DNA of 64,000 bases, from assembly GCF_043678055.1 (NCBI RefSeq), contig NZ_JBHEQA010000001.1, forward strand, positions 1,302,001 to 1,366,000, given 5' to 3'. Shown in pieces: positions 44,541 through 54,464 of the stretch (the stretch's first letter is position 1; each line of letters begins with the position of its first letter). The position numbers and the translations under genes are program-made. The DNA comes from Spongiimicrobium salis (GTDB lineage: Bacteria; Bacteroidota; Bacteroidia; Flavobacteriales; Flavobacteriaceae). The notes below the pieces were generated by a model, which saw only the letters and a list, made by a program, of their open reading frames with translations, had not been told where the DNA came from and did not search any database.

Positions 44541-45572
44541 TTACCCCGGAAGCATCTCTTTTTCCTGCCAGTCTTTTAGCCATTGTACCATCACAGAAAC
44601 CCATGGATCACTATCGTTTAAACAGCCAATGTGTTTGTACTGCTCTCCTCCAGCTTCCTCAAATTGTTCCTTCCCTTCCATGGCAATCTCTTCCAAGGTC
44701 TCCAGACAATCTGAAACAAAGGCCGGCGTAATGACCGCTAAGCGCTTTTTTCCTTCTTTGGCCAAGCGCTCAAATTCAAAATCGGTATACGGTTTTAACC
44801 ACGGATCTCCCGCAAGACGGGATTGAAAAGAGGTGCTCACCTTTTCTTCTGGCAATCCCAAATACGCTTTTACACGTTCTGTGGTATCATAGACTTGATG
44901 ACGGTAACAGGTGTTATGGGCAACTGAATTTACCCCACAGCAGCTTCCATCGATCTTACAATGAAAACGCGTTGGATCTGATTTCCGAATATGACGTTCA
45001 GGAATGCCGTGATAGGAGAACAAGATATGATCGTATTCAAAATCCTTCAATCCTTCGGCAATACTTTCGGAAAGTACTTTGATATAAGCTTCATTCTTAT
45101 AAAATGCGGGAAGGGTAGTCATCTTCATCTCGGGAAAAAACCGTTGTTGTTCTTCCATGGCCTTGACCACTACAGTTTCATAAGAGGACATGGCATAATG
45201 CGGGTATAGTGGCACCAATATCACATCGTCTACCCCTTTGTCTTTCAATTCTTGCAATGCTTTTTTGATGGTCATACTTCCATAACGCATTCCTAAAGCC
45301 ACAGGCATATCCAATCGTTGGCGTACTTTTTCTGTAAAACGTTTAGAAATCACAATTAAAGGAGAACCTTCTTCCCACCATATTTTTTTATAGGCTGCCG
45401 CAGATTTTTTGGGTCGTGTTTGTAAAATAATCCCACGGACCAGAATATTTCGCAGCACCTTGGAAACATCGATGACACGTTCGTCCATCAAAAATTCATC
45501 CAAGTACGGCTTTACGTCTTTCGGTGTTGGACTGTCTGGTGATCCCAAGTTGACCAATAAAACTCCTTTCAT
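44541..45572 (-). CDS. hemH: ferrochelatase
   Basis: 343 residues, the usual length. VNLGSPDSPTPKDVKPYLDE at the N-terminus and FSYHGIPERHIRKSDP with catalytic His188 identify it; SDCLETLEEI carries the conserved acidic residues near the C-terminus. It inserts Fe2+ into protoporphyrin IX, the last step of heme synthesis. Cysteines around residues 205-222 (FHCKIDGSCCGVNS, NTCYRHQ) could be iron-sulfur ligands, but that is not certain. Transcribed away from the large gene at 45849. Confidence 0.95.
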   Translation of the reverse strand: MKGVLLVNLGSPDSPTPKDVKPYLDEFLMDERVIDVSKVLRNILVRGIILQTRPKKSAAAYKKIWWEEGSPLIVISKRFTEKVRQRLDMPVALGMRYGSMTIKKALQELKDKGVDDVILVPLYPHYAMSSYETVVVKAMEEQQRFFPEMKMTTLPAFYKNEAYIKVLSESIAEGLKDFEYDHILFSYHGIPERHIRKSDPTRFHCKIDGSCCGVNSVAHNTCYRHQVYDTTERVKAYLGLPEEKVSTSFQSRLAGDPWLKPYTDFEFERLAKEGKKRLAVITPAFVSDCLETLEEIAMEGKEQFEEAGGEQYKHIGCLNDSDPWVSVMVQWLKDWQEKEMLPG

Positions 45573-45848
45573 GTCAGTACATCTTTCTATGCTTCCCCTA
45601 AAGCCCTATCTATTTCTCTACTAAGGCAGTACAGGAGACGGTTTCTGTGCTGCAAAAATACTACAACTACCTAAATAACGTTAACAATAAACGAATACTT
45701 TTTTAGATACTATTATAAATATTACTGATTGATTAACGGTCTTATTTTAACGGTAAAGTGCTTCGAAAAAAAAAATTCGTGTTAATTGTTCCCAACAATT
45801 TTGCAACTACCGTTTTTTATGGGATTTTTATAGTAAACCCTTTTGTGT

Positions 45849-48800
45849 ATGCGTGTGCTTTTGATTCTTTTAGCTTCCCTCTATTCCTTATACTCTTTCG
45901 CCCAGGAAAAAAACAGTTTATTATGGGAAATTTCCGGGAACGGCCTAAAAGAATCCTCATACCTCTATGGTACCATGCATGTGAGCAAAAAAATTGCTTT
46001 TCGCCTAGACGATGTCTTCTATGAAGCTTTGGATAAAAGCGAGGTGGTAGCCCTGGAATCCGACCCCAGTACATGGCTCGAAGATGAGGACAATATGCCC
46101 AACATGACCTATGCCTATGGTGGCGGAAATATCACTAAGGGGTTTTATGCGCGTTCCTTTGCCTTCAAAAATCCAAAAAAAGAGAACATTGCTTCTTATC
46201 TGGCTTTTGAGGATCGTGTCATCAATAACATTCTCTATAGAACCAATGAGTACTCTCAAAACTTTGAGGAGGACACCTATTTGGATATGTTCATTTATCA
46301 GGCAGGGCAAAAATTCGGAAAAACCATAGTGGCCCTTGAAGATCTGGAAGAGTCTTCCACTTTGGTGGGAAGGGCCAGTCTCAATGCGGTAAAGCAAAAA
46401 CCCGACGAATGGTTGCAAAAAAAAATGCAACAACAAGACCCTATGTTCCTATTGCAAGATGCGTATAGAGAACGCAATATTAACCTATTGGACTCTATAG
46501 ATCAGGCCATGTATACAGAACATTATTTAAAAAATATGCTGTATATCAGAAATGAAAATATGGCCAAGCGCCTGGATTCGGTCATGCACAACAATAAGGT
46601 CTTTACAGGAATCGGAGCGGCACACCTTCCTGGAAAAAAAGGGGTAATCTCCCTTTTGCGAAATATGGGGTATACCGTAAAACCTTTGGTTTCCAAAAGT
46701 ACCTCTCGCGGCACCAAGATCAAAACAAAATTTGAGCAAAAAATTCGTGAAAACACCTATAAAACCTATGGGACGGATGATGATTTCTTCCGTCTCTCCC
46801 TTCCCAACAAGCTTTATCCAATTGCAGATAATGGCAGCACCACCTACATCTCTCCCGATTTGGCCAATGGGAGTTATTTAATGGTCAATAGGGTGCCCAA
46901 ATACGAGTTTATCAAAAAAGAGAGTCGCTATTCCATTACGGATATCGATCAGTTGTTGTTTGAGAATATTCCCGGAACGATCATTGAAAAAAAGGAATTG
47001 GAAAGGAGCGGATTTAAAGGCTTGGATATTAAAAATGTACTGAAAAATGGAGATCATCAACGCTACCACATCTATGTAACTCCTTTAGAAATCATTATTT
47101 TTAAAATGGGCGGTGAGGGCGATTATGTAAAACAACATTCCGATACCATTTTCAATAGCATTGCTTTCCGGTCTTTTGAAAAATCTCCGGTAAATATCAT
47201 CTCTGGGTATCAAGATTTTGAAATTCAAATGCCAGCACTCTATACCTTCCCCAACAAATATCGCAATGGAAAAAGGACGGTTGAGGGTTACGACACCGCT
47301 ACGGATTCCTATTATTTTCTTCGCAAGGTAACAGTAAACGACTTTAATTTTATTGAAGAAGATAGTTTTGAATTGAAACAGATTCAGAAACGGTTCTATC
47401 AACATTTAGAGTTAAAAGGCAGCTTTAACAAGCCTGAAAGCAATAGCCTAATTTCTGAAGCCCTTTTTGATTCCATTACGCAAAAGCGATTACACTTAAA
47501 AACGGTTTTTCGCCGAGGAGACTACTACCTTATGGGAGTTCTGACGAAAAAACCTGCACTGGCAACTGCCTTTTTTGACTCTTTTAAAGTGCATGAAGCC
47601 AACACTTCCGATAAATTTAAAAAGGTACAGGATACTGCCTTACATTTTAGTACGATCAGCTCGGTAAAACCGCCGAAATTTGTAGAAAACAGCAGCAATT
47701 ACAATAATGCACGAAAGAAAGTTAAACCCTATGCTGCCTATAATAAGAGAACGGTCTATCAAAATAAAAACGATGAGGCCATCACCGTAGTCTTGAATAA
47801 GTCCCATGACTACTTAATGCTGAAACATATTGACTCGGTCTGGGCGTTGCGGAAAAAGATCTACACAGGAAAGAGCTTTTCCGTAATCAACGAAAAGACC
47901 AGTACCAAGAAAGGATATCATGAATTGCAGTTAACACTTACCGATACGGCCAGTACACGTGGTATATTGATTAAAAATATTGTCAAAGCCGGCTTGTTGT
48001 ACGAGGTTAAAGCTTTGGTGGACACTATTCACAAACCCAGCCGCTTTGTACAGGAGTTCTTCGATAACTTTACTCCAAAAGACACGATCATCGGAGAAGG
48101 TCTTTTACGGGATAAAACCTCGGATTTCTTTGCGGCCTTAAAAGCAAATGATAGTATTGTATTGTCTGGATATCGCTTTTTAAAATTCGAGAAAAAACAT
48201 ATTGATTCCTTGAAACACTATATTGCCAATTTTGATTTTAAGGACGATAAGAAGAACATTCAGGCCAATCTTATTCAAAAATTAGGAAAACTCGATACAC
48301 CAGAAGTGATTGACTTTTTTAAGGATTTCTATGTGAAGTCTTACAACAATTCTTATGCGCAAACCAAAATACTACAGGCCATTTCCAAAAAATCGGATGA
48401 AGCTTCCGTTTCCCTCTTACTGGATCTAATGTCCAAGGATTTGCCTTTGGTTTCCAGGAAATTTGAAATCTACACCATTTTTAAACCGTATACGGATAGC
48501 CTTGAATTGGGGAAGAAATTGTATCCCGAAATATTGGATTATAGTGCCATTGAAGAGTACAAGCCTTCTATTTTCTCTCTTTTGGCACAACTAAAAATCA
48601 AAGGATTGGTAAAACCAAAACTCTATAAAAACTATAGAAGACAGATATTGAATGATGCCAAAATACAGCTAAAACGCCAATTGGGGCAATATGTAAATCC
48701 CAATGTCCAACGGCGGTATGTGAGCACGGCGCAACGCCAAAATGGAGCTATTTTAGAAGATTATATGATTTTGTTATATCCCTTTATCAAAGAAAAGAAT

Positions 48801-49373
48801 GTTGCTCAGTTTTTCCAGCGTTTACGGCTGCTTAAAAACCCTAATATTCGCACCACCTATGTCTCTCTCCTGGCTCAAAATAATAGGATACTCCCCAAGG
48901 GTATGATTGACTCTTTAGCTCAGGATATCAATAGCAGAATGTTATTGTTCAACAAGTTGAAACGTGTGGGAAAATCCAATTTATTTCCCTCGGCCTATAA
49001 ACGTCAAGAAAAATTGGCTGCCTCTACTTTATTCTTGGGCATGGATTTTAATACCACTAAGGATTCTTTGGTTTTCTTACAGAAGAAGGCCTTGGAATAC
49101 CAGGGAAAATCCTATACGGGGTATTACTTTAAGACAAGAAATACCACTAGAGAATACGATAAAAACTTTAAAATGCGCCTTGTAGTCTATGAAAACAGCA
49201 AAGGATTACAATCCAAACCCTATTATAAAAATGCGGGAATGCGTATAGAAGATACCGAAACCGATTCGGAAGTCATGGATTATGTCACAGAAGAATTTTT
49301 GTTGCGAAAGCGTAAACGAGCCACAGTCTACAAACCAAATCAGTACGCAGGCTATGGCTATTACGATTACTAA
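45849..49373 (+). CDS. large secreted protein with TraB/GumN N-terminal domain
   Basis: 1174 residues from the ATG at 45849, which starts a signal peptide (MRVLLILLASLYSLYSFAQ). Residues about 25-285 form a TraB/GumN domain: LLWEISGNGLKESSYLYGTM with its GTMH segment, ALESDPSTW and FTGIGAAHLPGKKGV. TraB-related domains are thought to be metal-dependent proteases. The other 850 residues are unassigned: mixed beta and helical segments, with HEAT-like helical repeats in the last third (around FKPYTDSLELGKKLYPEILD). That extension is much longer than the usual GumN protein of about 300 residues. Function unknown; probably periplasmic. Confidence 0.78.
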   Translation: MRVLLILLASLYSLYSFAQEKNSLLWEISGNGLKESSYLYGTMHVSKKIAFRLDDVFYEALDKSEVVALESDPSTWLEDEDNMPNMTYAYGGGNITKGFYARSFAFKNPKKENIASYLAFEDRVINNILYRTNEYSQNFEEDTYLDMFIYQAGQKFGKTIVALEDLEESSTLVGRASLNAVKQKPDEWLQKKMQQQDPMFLLQDAYRERNINLLDSIDQAMYTEHYLKNMLYIRNENMAKRLDSVMHNNKVFTGIGAAHLPGKKGVISLLRNMGYTVKPLVSKSTSRGTKIKTKFEQKIRENTYKTYGTDDDFFRLSLPNKLYPIADNGSTTYISPDLANGSYLMVNRVPKYEFIKKESRYSITDIDQLLFENIPGTIIEKKELERSGFKGLDIKNVLKNGDHQRYHIYVTPLEIIIFKMGGEGDYVKQHSDTIFNSIAFRSFEKSPVNIISGYQDFEIQMPALYTFPNKYRNGKRTVEGYDTATDSYYFLRKVTVNDFNFIEEDSFELKQIQKRFYQHLELKGSFNKPESNSLISEALFDSITQKRLHLKTVFRRGDYYLMGVLTKKPALATAFFDSFKVHEANTSDKFKKVQDTALHFSTISSVKPPKFVENSSNYNNARKKVKPYAAYNKRTVYQNKNDEAITVVLNKSHDYLMLKHIDSVWALRKKIYTGKSFSVINEKTSTKKGYHELQLTLTDTASTRGILIKNIVKAGLLYEVKALVDTIHKPSRFVQEFFDNFTPKDTIIGEGLLRDKTSDFFAALKANDSIVLSGYRFLKFEKKHIDSLKHYIANFDFKDDKKNIQANLIQKLGKLDTPEVIDFFKDFYVKSYNNSYAQTKILQAISKKSDEASVSLLLDLMSKDLPLVSRKFEIYTIFKPYTDSLELGKKLYPEILDYSAIEEYKPSIFSLLAQLKIKGLVKPKLYKNYRRQILNDAKIQLKRQLGQYVNPNVQRRYVSTAQRQNGAILEDYMILLYPFIKEKNVAQFFQRLRLLKNPNIRTTYVSLLAQNNRILPKGMIDSLAQDINSRMLLFNKLKRVGKSNLFPSAYKRQEKLAASTLFLGMDFNTTKDSLVFLQKKALEYQGKSYTGYYFKTRNTTREYDKNFKMRLVVYENSKGLQSKPYYKNAGMRIEDTETDSEVMDYVTEEFLLRKRKRATVYKPNQYAGYGYYDY

Positions 49374-49385
49374 GAATAAAAAGGG

Positions 49386-49958
49386 TTAGTCCATCAAGTT
49401 TTTTAATGCGTCGATCAATGGCAAGATTTCCTTTTCATTCTTTTTTATTCTTCTTCGGATACTAAAAAACATAAAACATAGAATTGCTATGCTCAAGCCT
49501 GCATGTATGCCTACTCGAATAGCAAAATTTAAGCTTTTCAGTACTTCTACATAACCTATATTCAATCCCAGCAATAACAGAAAGGTATACCCCCACATAT
49601 ACCTCGATGTGGTCGTCATTTTTCCTTGCAATTTTTTAATATTTTCTTGAATATACGCCTGATTGTTAAAGCTAACTTCATCCTTATGCTTTAGCTTACT
49701 TCTATAGAGTTGGAGCAGTAACATCAGCATGGCAATGCCAATGCAGGAAATGGCTATGATGAAATAATTGCTTTCAAAAATAGGCAATACAATCCCTAGA
49801 AAAATTAGCGTCAAAGGGAAAGTGATCAAAACAAAGATGCGTTCCCGCTTTTCTTTTTTCTCCAGTCTTAGCAATCGTTCTATTAAAGCTGTGATATTGA
49901 AAGGACTTGGTTTCTCCTCCTCCCATAAACTTTTCCAATTTGTGATATCGTCTTCCAT
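49386..49958 (-). CDS. membrane protein, probable regulator of the adjacent sigma factor
   Basis: 190 residues: a cytoplasmic N-terminus of about 38 residues with a helical charged segment (IERLLRLEKKEKRER), then four membrane helices in two pairs (about 40-62, 66-86, 119-139 and 148-169). The start overlaps the last base of the ECF sigma gene, so the pair is translationally coupled. It lacks the zinc-binding anti-sigma domain (HxxxCxxC), but the arrangement fits a membrane anti-sigma factor. Anti-sigma function is inferred from position only. Confidence 0.6.
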   Translation of the reverse strand: MEDDITNWKSLWEEEKPSPFNITALIERLLRLEKKEKRERIFVLITFPLTLIFLGIVLPIFESNYFIIAISCIGIAMLMLLLQLYRSKLKHKDEVSFNNQAYIQENIKKLQGKMTTTSRYMWGYTFLLLLGLNIGYVEVLKSLNFAIRVGIHAGLSIAILCFMFFSIRRRIKKNEKEILPLIDALKNLMD

Positions 49959-50455
49959 TATTTCTTTAATTTTTTGTTCAATGCTTTCTTAATTCTATTG
50001 ATCCTTACGCCTACATTGGAGCTACTCAGTCCAGTGATGTCGGCAATGTCACTATAACTATTGCCTTCCAATAATAGCCCAATAACTATTCTATCGATTT
50101 CTTTTAAGGAAGAGATGGCCGTATAGAGTTCATTGATTTGTTGTTCTGGTATGCCAGGGTCCAGGGCTACAGCAGATAGGATACGTTCATTGTCGGACTT
50201 TAAAGGCGCATGTTTGCTATTCCTTCTGCTCTTCCGTTTTGAATACAATATTGCCGTATTGGTCGCTATTCTATAAATCCAAGTAGCAATGCTGCTATTC
50301 CCTTTAAAAGCACTTAAATTATCCCATATCTTGATGAGAATTTCTTGAAGCAAATCATCTGCATCGGGCTTATTGCCCATAAAGCCCAGACACAGGCGAT
50401 AGATTTTATCCTTGTTTTGATGATAGATTTCCGTGAATCTTTCTTCTTTATTCAT
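49958..50455 (-). CDS. ECF-type RNA polymerase sigma factor
   Basis: 165 residues. Region 2: GFMGNKPDADDLLQEILIKI with the DDLLQE core, then STIATWIYRIATN-like residues (NSSIATWIYRIATN). Region 4: LLLEGNSYSDIADITGLSSS followed by NVGVRINRIKKALNKKLKK, the helix-turn-helix that contacts the -35 element. It directs RNA polymerase to a stress-type regulon. It overlaps the upstream alpha/beta-hydrolase gene by 8 bp (ATGAATAA) and the next gene by one base, forming a three-gene operon. Confidence 0.93.
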   Translation of the reverse strand: MNKEERFTEIYHQNKDKIYRLCLGFMGNKPDADDLLQEILIKIWDNLSAFKGNSSIATWIYRIATNTAILYSKRKSRRNSKHAPLKSDNERILSAVALDPGIPEQQINELYTAISSLKEIDRIVIGLLLEGNSYSDIADITGLSSSNVGVRINRIKKALNKKLKK

Positions 50456-51326
50456 TGGCGATGAAATTTTCTACTTTATCATAAAACCAATTGGGTTCAT
50501 CCCACATGATAAAATGCTTTGCTTTTTCGGCAATTTCAATGGTTACAAAAGTGCTCTTTTGAAATTGACTTTCAAAATTTTGCTGGGTCATCGCTTTGGT
50601 AATCCCATAGTCCTTGCCGGCAAACCAATTGCCCAGGACCAGGGTTGGTACGCTTATATGTGCTACCTCATCCCGCAGATCTGTTGTCATTAACTCATAC
50701 ATGGCCTGTCCTATGGTTTCTTTAGAGGATGCTATGGCCCATTGTGTGGATAGTTCAATTTTCTGGGGATCTCGCATCATAGTTCCCATGGTTACCTTTT
50801 GTTGTTTGGCATAGGTGCTATCTGGTGTTTGAAGGATCATCCTCTTCATCATTTGTGCCTGGGGTACGATATTCTTTTCAGTAGCATTGGGATTATAGGC
50901 CGCCGCCATAAAAGGATAGGAATCCACGATGATTATTTTTTCGAGCAAAGCCGAATCATGACTGGCCAGGGACATGGAAAGGAATCCGCCCAAGCTATGC
51001 CCAATGAGGATAGGTTTCTCCTTCAATTCCTTTTGAATGTAGGTTTTAATACTACGCTCTATTTTGGGGAGGAAACCTGAATCCAGAGTGATAGGTTTTT
51101 GGGTGCTAAAACCGGCCAATGTGAGTACATGACATTCGTACTGGTCTTGTAACTCTGCTACCGTTTCGTTCCACACTTCCCCAGAACAGGCCAAACCAGG
51201 GATAAGAATAATGGGCTTTCCTTTGCCCTTTATTTGCACATCAAAAGGGTATGGGGTTGCTATGGATTGCGCAAAGACATTGCTTTGGATAAATAATGCT
51301 AAGAGTAAAATTGTGAAGTGTTTCAT
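50448..51326 (-). CDS. secreted alpha/beta-hydrolase
   Basis: 292 residues with a signal peptide (MKHFTILLLALFIQSNVFAQ). The alpha/beta-hydrolase core has PIILIPGLACSGEVWNETV (oxyanion region), the nucleophile elbow ILIGHSLGGFLSM, and the final histidine in KAKHFIMWDEPNWF. It is probably a periplasmic esterase or related hydrolase. Its stop overlaps the ECF sigma factor start, which is an unusual partner; the hydrolase may serve the same response. Confidence 0.88.
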   Translation of the reverse strand: MKHFTILLLALFIQSNVFAQSIATPYPFDVQIKGKGKPIILIPGLACSGEVWNETVAELQDQYECHVLTLAGFSTQKPITLDSGFLPKIERSIKTYIQKELKEKPILIGHSLGGFLSMSLASHDSALLEKIIIVDSYPFMAAAYNPNATEKNIVPQAQMMKRMILQTPDSTYAKQQKVTMGTMMRDPQKIELSTQWAIASSKETIGQAMYELMTTDLRDEVAHISVPTLVLGNWFAGKDYGITKAMTQQNFESQFQKSTFVTIEIAEKAKHFIMWDEPNWFYDKVENFIANE

Positions 51327-51584
51327 GCTAATTTATATTTTGATTTCCCTTTAGATTAGCATCACATCAATTTATTACACTTTTTTTAAAAAAATTATGC
51401 CCTTTTTTGGCTATACCCTGAGATATTATAGCTTTAAGAGACCTATACAAGTACTCCTTTGGAATATTAAAAACCGTTTTAGTACAACACAAAAAAGAAA
51501 ACAGCAACATCTATGGCATATCTATTTTATACCTATCAAAGATGCATGAGTTCCGCTTAAAAAGCTGTTGCATAACGACTTTCT

Positions 51585-51615
51585 TTTGGTTCTCATTTGA
51601 TTTGCGCTATCTTTG
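51585..51615 (+). promoter_or_regulatory. Bacteroidota-type promoter
   Basis: -33 TTTG (51585-51588), a 19-bp spacer and -7 TATCTTTG (51608-51615), a match to the TTTG/TAnnTTTG consensus. The lipoprotein gene start is 24 bp further down. Confidence 0.65.
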
Positions 51616-51638
51616 CCCCGCTATAAAAAAGAAAAAAT

Positions 51639-52943
51639 ATGTTATCACTGTATAAACGTATAGGCATTGCTATTGCCATACTTTTCCTCTTCGATTGCTC
51701 TAATGACGAGCTCAGAACTCCGGATAACGGACCGGAGGCTTCCGAAATTTATTTTACCATAAACACCGCTATTGATCTTGAAACAGCGGAATCTGATGAT
51801 TGGGTACTACTTTACAATAGTACGGGAACGCTTTTGGGAGCCCAGCCCTATGAGGCGGGAGATCAGCTTGTTTTTGAAACCGATGCTGTAGAAGTTTTAA
51901 CGGATGAACTTATTGTAACTAGGTTTTGCTCTTCTGTTGAAGGAGGAAGTACCAACCATACTTTTACAAGTTATCCCAACATTGCCAGGGGCAGTGTGTG
52001 GAACTTTAAAGCTACGGACAATAGCTTTAGCGGATTGCCCGCTGGTACCGATTTAGGAGAATTTACTATTAACGTAGATAACATTCCAGGGCAACCTATT
52101 ACCTCTAATATCTCATCGCAACTTGGGCGTTTGGGTAGTAGTGTTTCATTGACCACTCAAAATAATAGCAGCACTCAGGAAACTACCTTTACTATATTTG
52201 AAAATGCCGAAAGACATCTGATTTCTATTGTTGACGGAAATCAGGACACTAGATTTGCTTTTGTAGATACTTTACCAGAAGGAGGGAATCTGAACTTAGA
52301 TTATACTGCATTTAGTGATTTTGATATACCCGTACCGGTTTCTATCCCGGATACGGGAGATTTTTTGGCTACCGTACAAGCTTTTACTCCCGATCAACCA
52401 CTCTTTCCGGGAGATGGATTTACGCTCACCGATATTTTATCTTCTGAAAACGAATCCTTTGAAAGGCCATTTCAATTGGGATATTTGAGCGAATTTGATA
52501 GCTATATGACCACCTTTAACTATTGGTCAGGTCAGGGTTATATTTATTTCTATACGAAATATGGGGAGCGCCCGGATAGTATTACAATACCCAACAATGT
52601 TTCCTTGGAACTAACAGATGAATCCTTGTTCAATTTCCGTTTTTCCACTAACCTTCCTTTCATAAGGAGGCAAAGTCAATGGTTTAACGCCTCATTTGGA
52701 GCAGATGCCGTACTCACACGATGGACCGTGGATACGGGAGATGTAGAAAGTCTTCCTCCTATGGAAATCCCTATGGAAATTCAAGAAAGGTATCCGGAAA
52801 TCGATTTGGATGCCCTGGAATACACGGTTACACGATTCTTTACCGATTTTGAATCCTATGAAGATTTTATTGCGCGGAATTTTGTTTCGGAAACCAGAAG
52901 TACGGGATTGATTTCTTCTGAGGCTTATCATTTTACGCGATAA
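51639..52943 (+). CDS. surface lipoprotein of unknown function
   Basis: 434 residues. Leader MLSLYKRIGIAIAILFLFDC with the lipobox LFDC, then SNDELRTPDNG, the acidic tail seen in surface-exposed lipoproteins of this phylum. The mature part is beta-rich, with polar and aromatic residues and few charged stretches, and has no domain I can name. It is followed by the tandem repeat array with no gene in between. Confidence 0.72.
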   Translation: MLSLYKRIGIAIAILFLFDCSNDELRTPDNGPEASEIYFTINTAIDLETAESDDWVLLYNSTGTLLGAQPYEAGDQLVFETDAVEVLTDELIVTRFCSSVEGGSTNHTFTSYPNIARGSVWNFKATDNSFSGLPAGTDLGEFTINVDNIPGQPITSNISSQLGRLGSSVSLTTQNNSSTQETTFTIFENAERHLISIVDGNQDTRFAFVDTLPEGGNLNLDYTAFSDFDIPVPVSIPDTGDFLATVQAFTPDQPLFPGDGFTLTDILSSENESFERPFQLGYLSEFDSYMTTFNYWSGQGYIYFYTKYGERPDSITIPNNVSLELTDESLFNFRFSTNLPFIRRQSQWFNASFGADAVLTRWTVDTGDVESLPPMEIPMEIQERYPEIDLDALEYTVTRFFTDFESYEDFIARNFVSETRSTGLISSEAYHFTR

Positions 52944-52984
52944 TCCCAAAAAGGGGTTTTTCTGGAACGAAGTATTAGGAATAT

Positions 52985-54455
52985 GTACGGCTACGAAGTT
53001 ACAAACTTCGTAGAGCGAGCAAAGTCCAAAACATGTCAGGTCGAACCTGTCTGCCGGCATACAGGCGCAGTCGAGATCTATTTAAGCTCATTGGCAAAAA
53101 CTTCTCGACTGCGCTCGAAGTGACATCATGTGCTATTCATAAAATATTGTCCCCTTGAGGGGACTTTAGGGGTGTTTTTTGAGGAGCGAAGTAGTAGTCA
53201 TAAGGGACTACGAAGTTGCAAACTTCGCAGAGCAAGTATTGAATTTCAATTTTCGCAAGCAAGCCCTATACACTTTGAAAAAGACCCGCCCGTCGGTTTT
53301 GGGTTAAACGATTTCTGATTTCGTAAGAGGAGATTGGGATGCCTTTTATCATTTTTTGGATGAATGACCATTTTTCCATTATAAGATTGCCCTAGAAAGA
53401 CCATAGACCAACCGATTGGTCTAAGAATATCTAATGATTTCATCCCTTAAATCCGTAGCAGATTCCGCTCAGTAAACCTATAGAGCGCTTTTTGGAGATC
53501 GAGACTACATATAAAAGCTTCTCGATACATTTTTGAGTCGGTCAACCTCCTCAAAAACACTCGAAGTGACATCATGTGTTAGCTGCGGCTACGAAATTAC
53601 AAACTTCGCAGAGCAAGATGTCAAGTGAAGTAGAGTCCAAAACATGTCAGGTCGAGCCTGCCTGCCGGCAGACAGGCGCAGTCGAGACCTATTCACAGTC
53701 ATCGGCAAAAAACTTCTCGACTGCGCTCGAAGTGACATCATGTATTACTCATAAAATATTGTCCCCTTGAGGAGACTTTAGGGGTGTTTTTTGAGGAGCG
53801 AAGTAGTAGTCATAAGGGACTACGAAGTTGCAAACTTCGCAGAGCGAGTATTGAATTCCAATTTTCGCAAGCAAGCCCTATGCGCTTTGAAAAAGACCCG
53901 CCCGTCGGTTTTGGGTTAAACGATTTCTGATTTCGTAAGAGGAGATTGGGATGCCTTTTATCATTTTTTGGATGAATGACCATTTTTCCATTATAAGATT
54001 GCCCTAGAAAGACCATAGACCAACCGATTGGTCTAAGAATATCTAATGATTTCATCCCTTAAATCCGTAACAGCTTCCGCTCAGTAAACCTATAGAGCGC
54101 TTTTCGGAGATCGAGACTACATATAAAAGCTTCTCGATACATTTTTGAATCGGTCAACCTCCTCAAAAACACTCGAAGTGACATCATGTGTTAGCTGCGG
54201 CTACGAAATTACAAACTTCGCAGAGCAAGATGTCAAGTGAAGTAGAGTCCAAAACATGTCAGGTCGAACCTGTCTGCCGGCATACAGGCGCAGTCGAGAT
54301 CTATTTAAGCTCATTGGCAAAAACTTCTCGACTGCGCTCGAAGTGACATCATGTGCTATTCATAAAATATTGTCCCCTTGAGGGGACTTTAGGGGTCTTT
54401 TTTGAGGAGTGAAGTAGTAGTCATAAGAGACTACGAAGTTGCAAGCTTTGCAGAG
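52985..54455. repeat. tandem array of a ~612-bp unit, about 2.4 copies
   Basis: ACATGTCAGGTCGA occurs at 53031, 53642 and 54254, giving periods of 611 and 612 bp. Each unit carries the nested GTCAGGTCGA palindrome, CTTCTCGACTGCGCTCGAAG, the GTCCCCTTGAGGGGAC palindrome, a CTACGAAGTTGCAAACTTCG hairpin and a unique stretch with CGATTTCTGATTTCGTAAG. Reading frames inside (53246-53443 and 53810-54055, minus strand) are identical products of the repetition and are not counted as genes. The array fills the space between converging genes. Confidence 0.85.
53037..53125. repeat. nested palindrome plus CTTCTCGACTGCGCTCGAAG, unit 1
   Basis: GTCAGGTCGA, inserted CCTGTCTGCCGGCATACAGG, GCGCAGTCGAGA-type end, then TTCTCGACTGCGCTCGAAG TGACA. 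Repeated in units 2 and 3 at about 53648 and 54260, and related to 18560-18660. Confidence 0.65.
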
Positions 54456-54464
54456 CGAAGCTCC

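Noticed and set aside
53246..54055. Two nearly identical minus-strand reading frames of 65 and 81 codons, first read as a duplicated gene
   Set aside because: They lie wholly inside the 612-bp repeat unit and overlap palindromes; no start signal or codon bias supports translation.
52985..54455. Possible CRISPR array because of repeated palindromes
   Set aside because: Period is about 612 bp and the units themselves are repeated; there are no short regularly spaced repeats with unique spacers and no cas genes.
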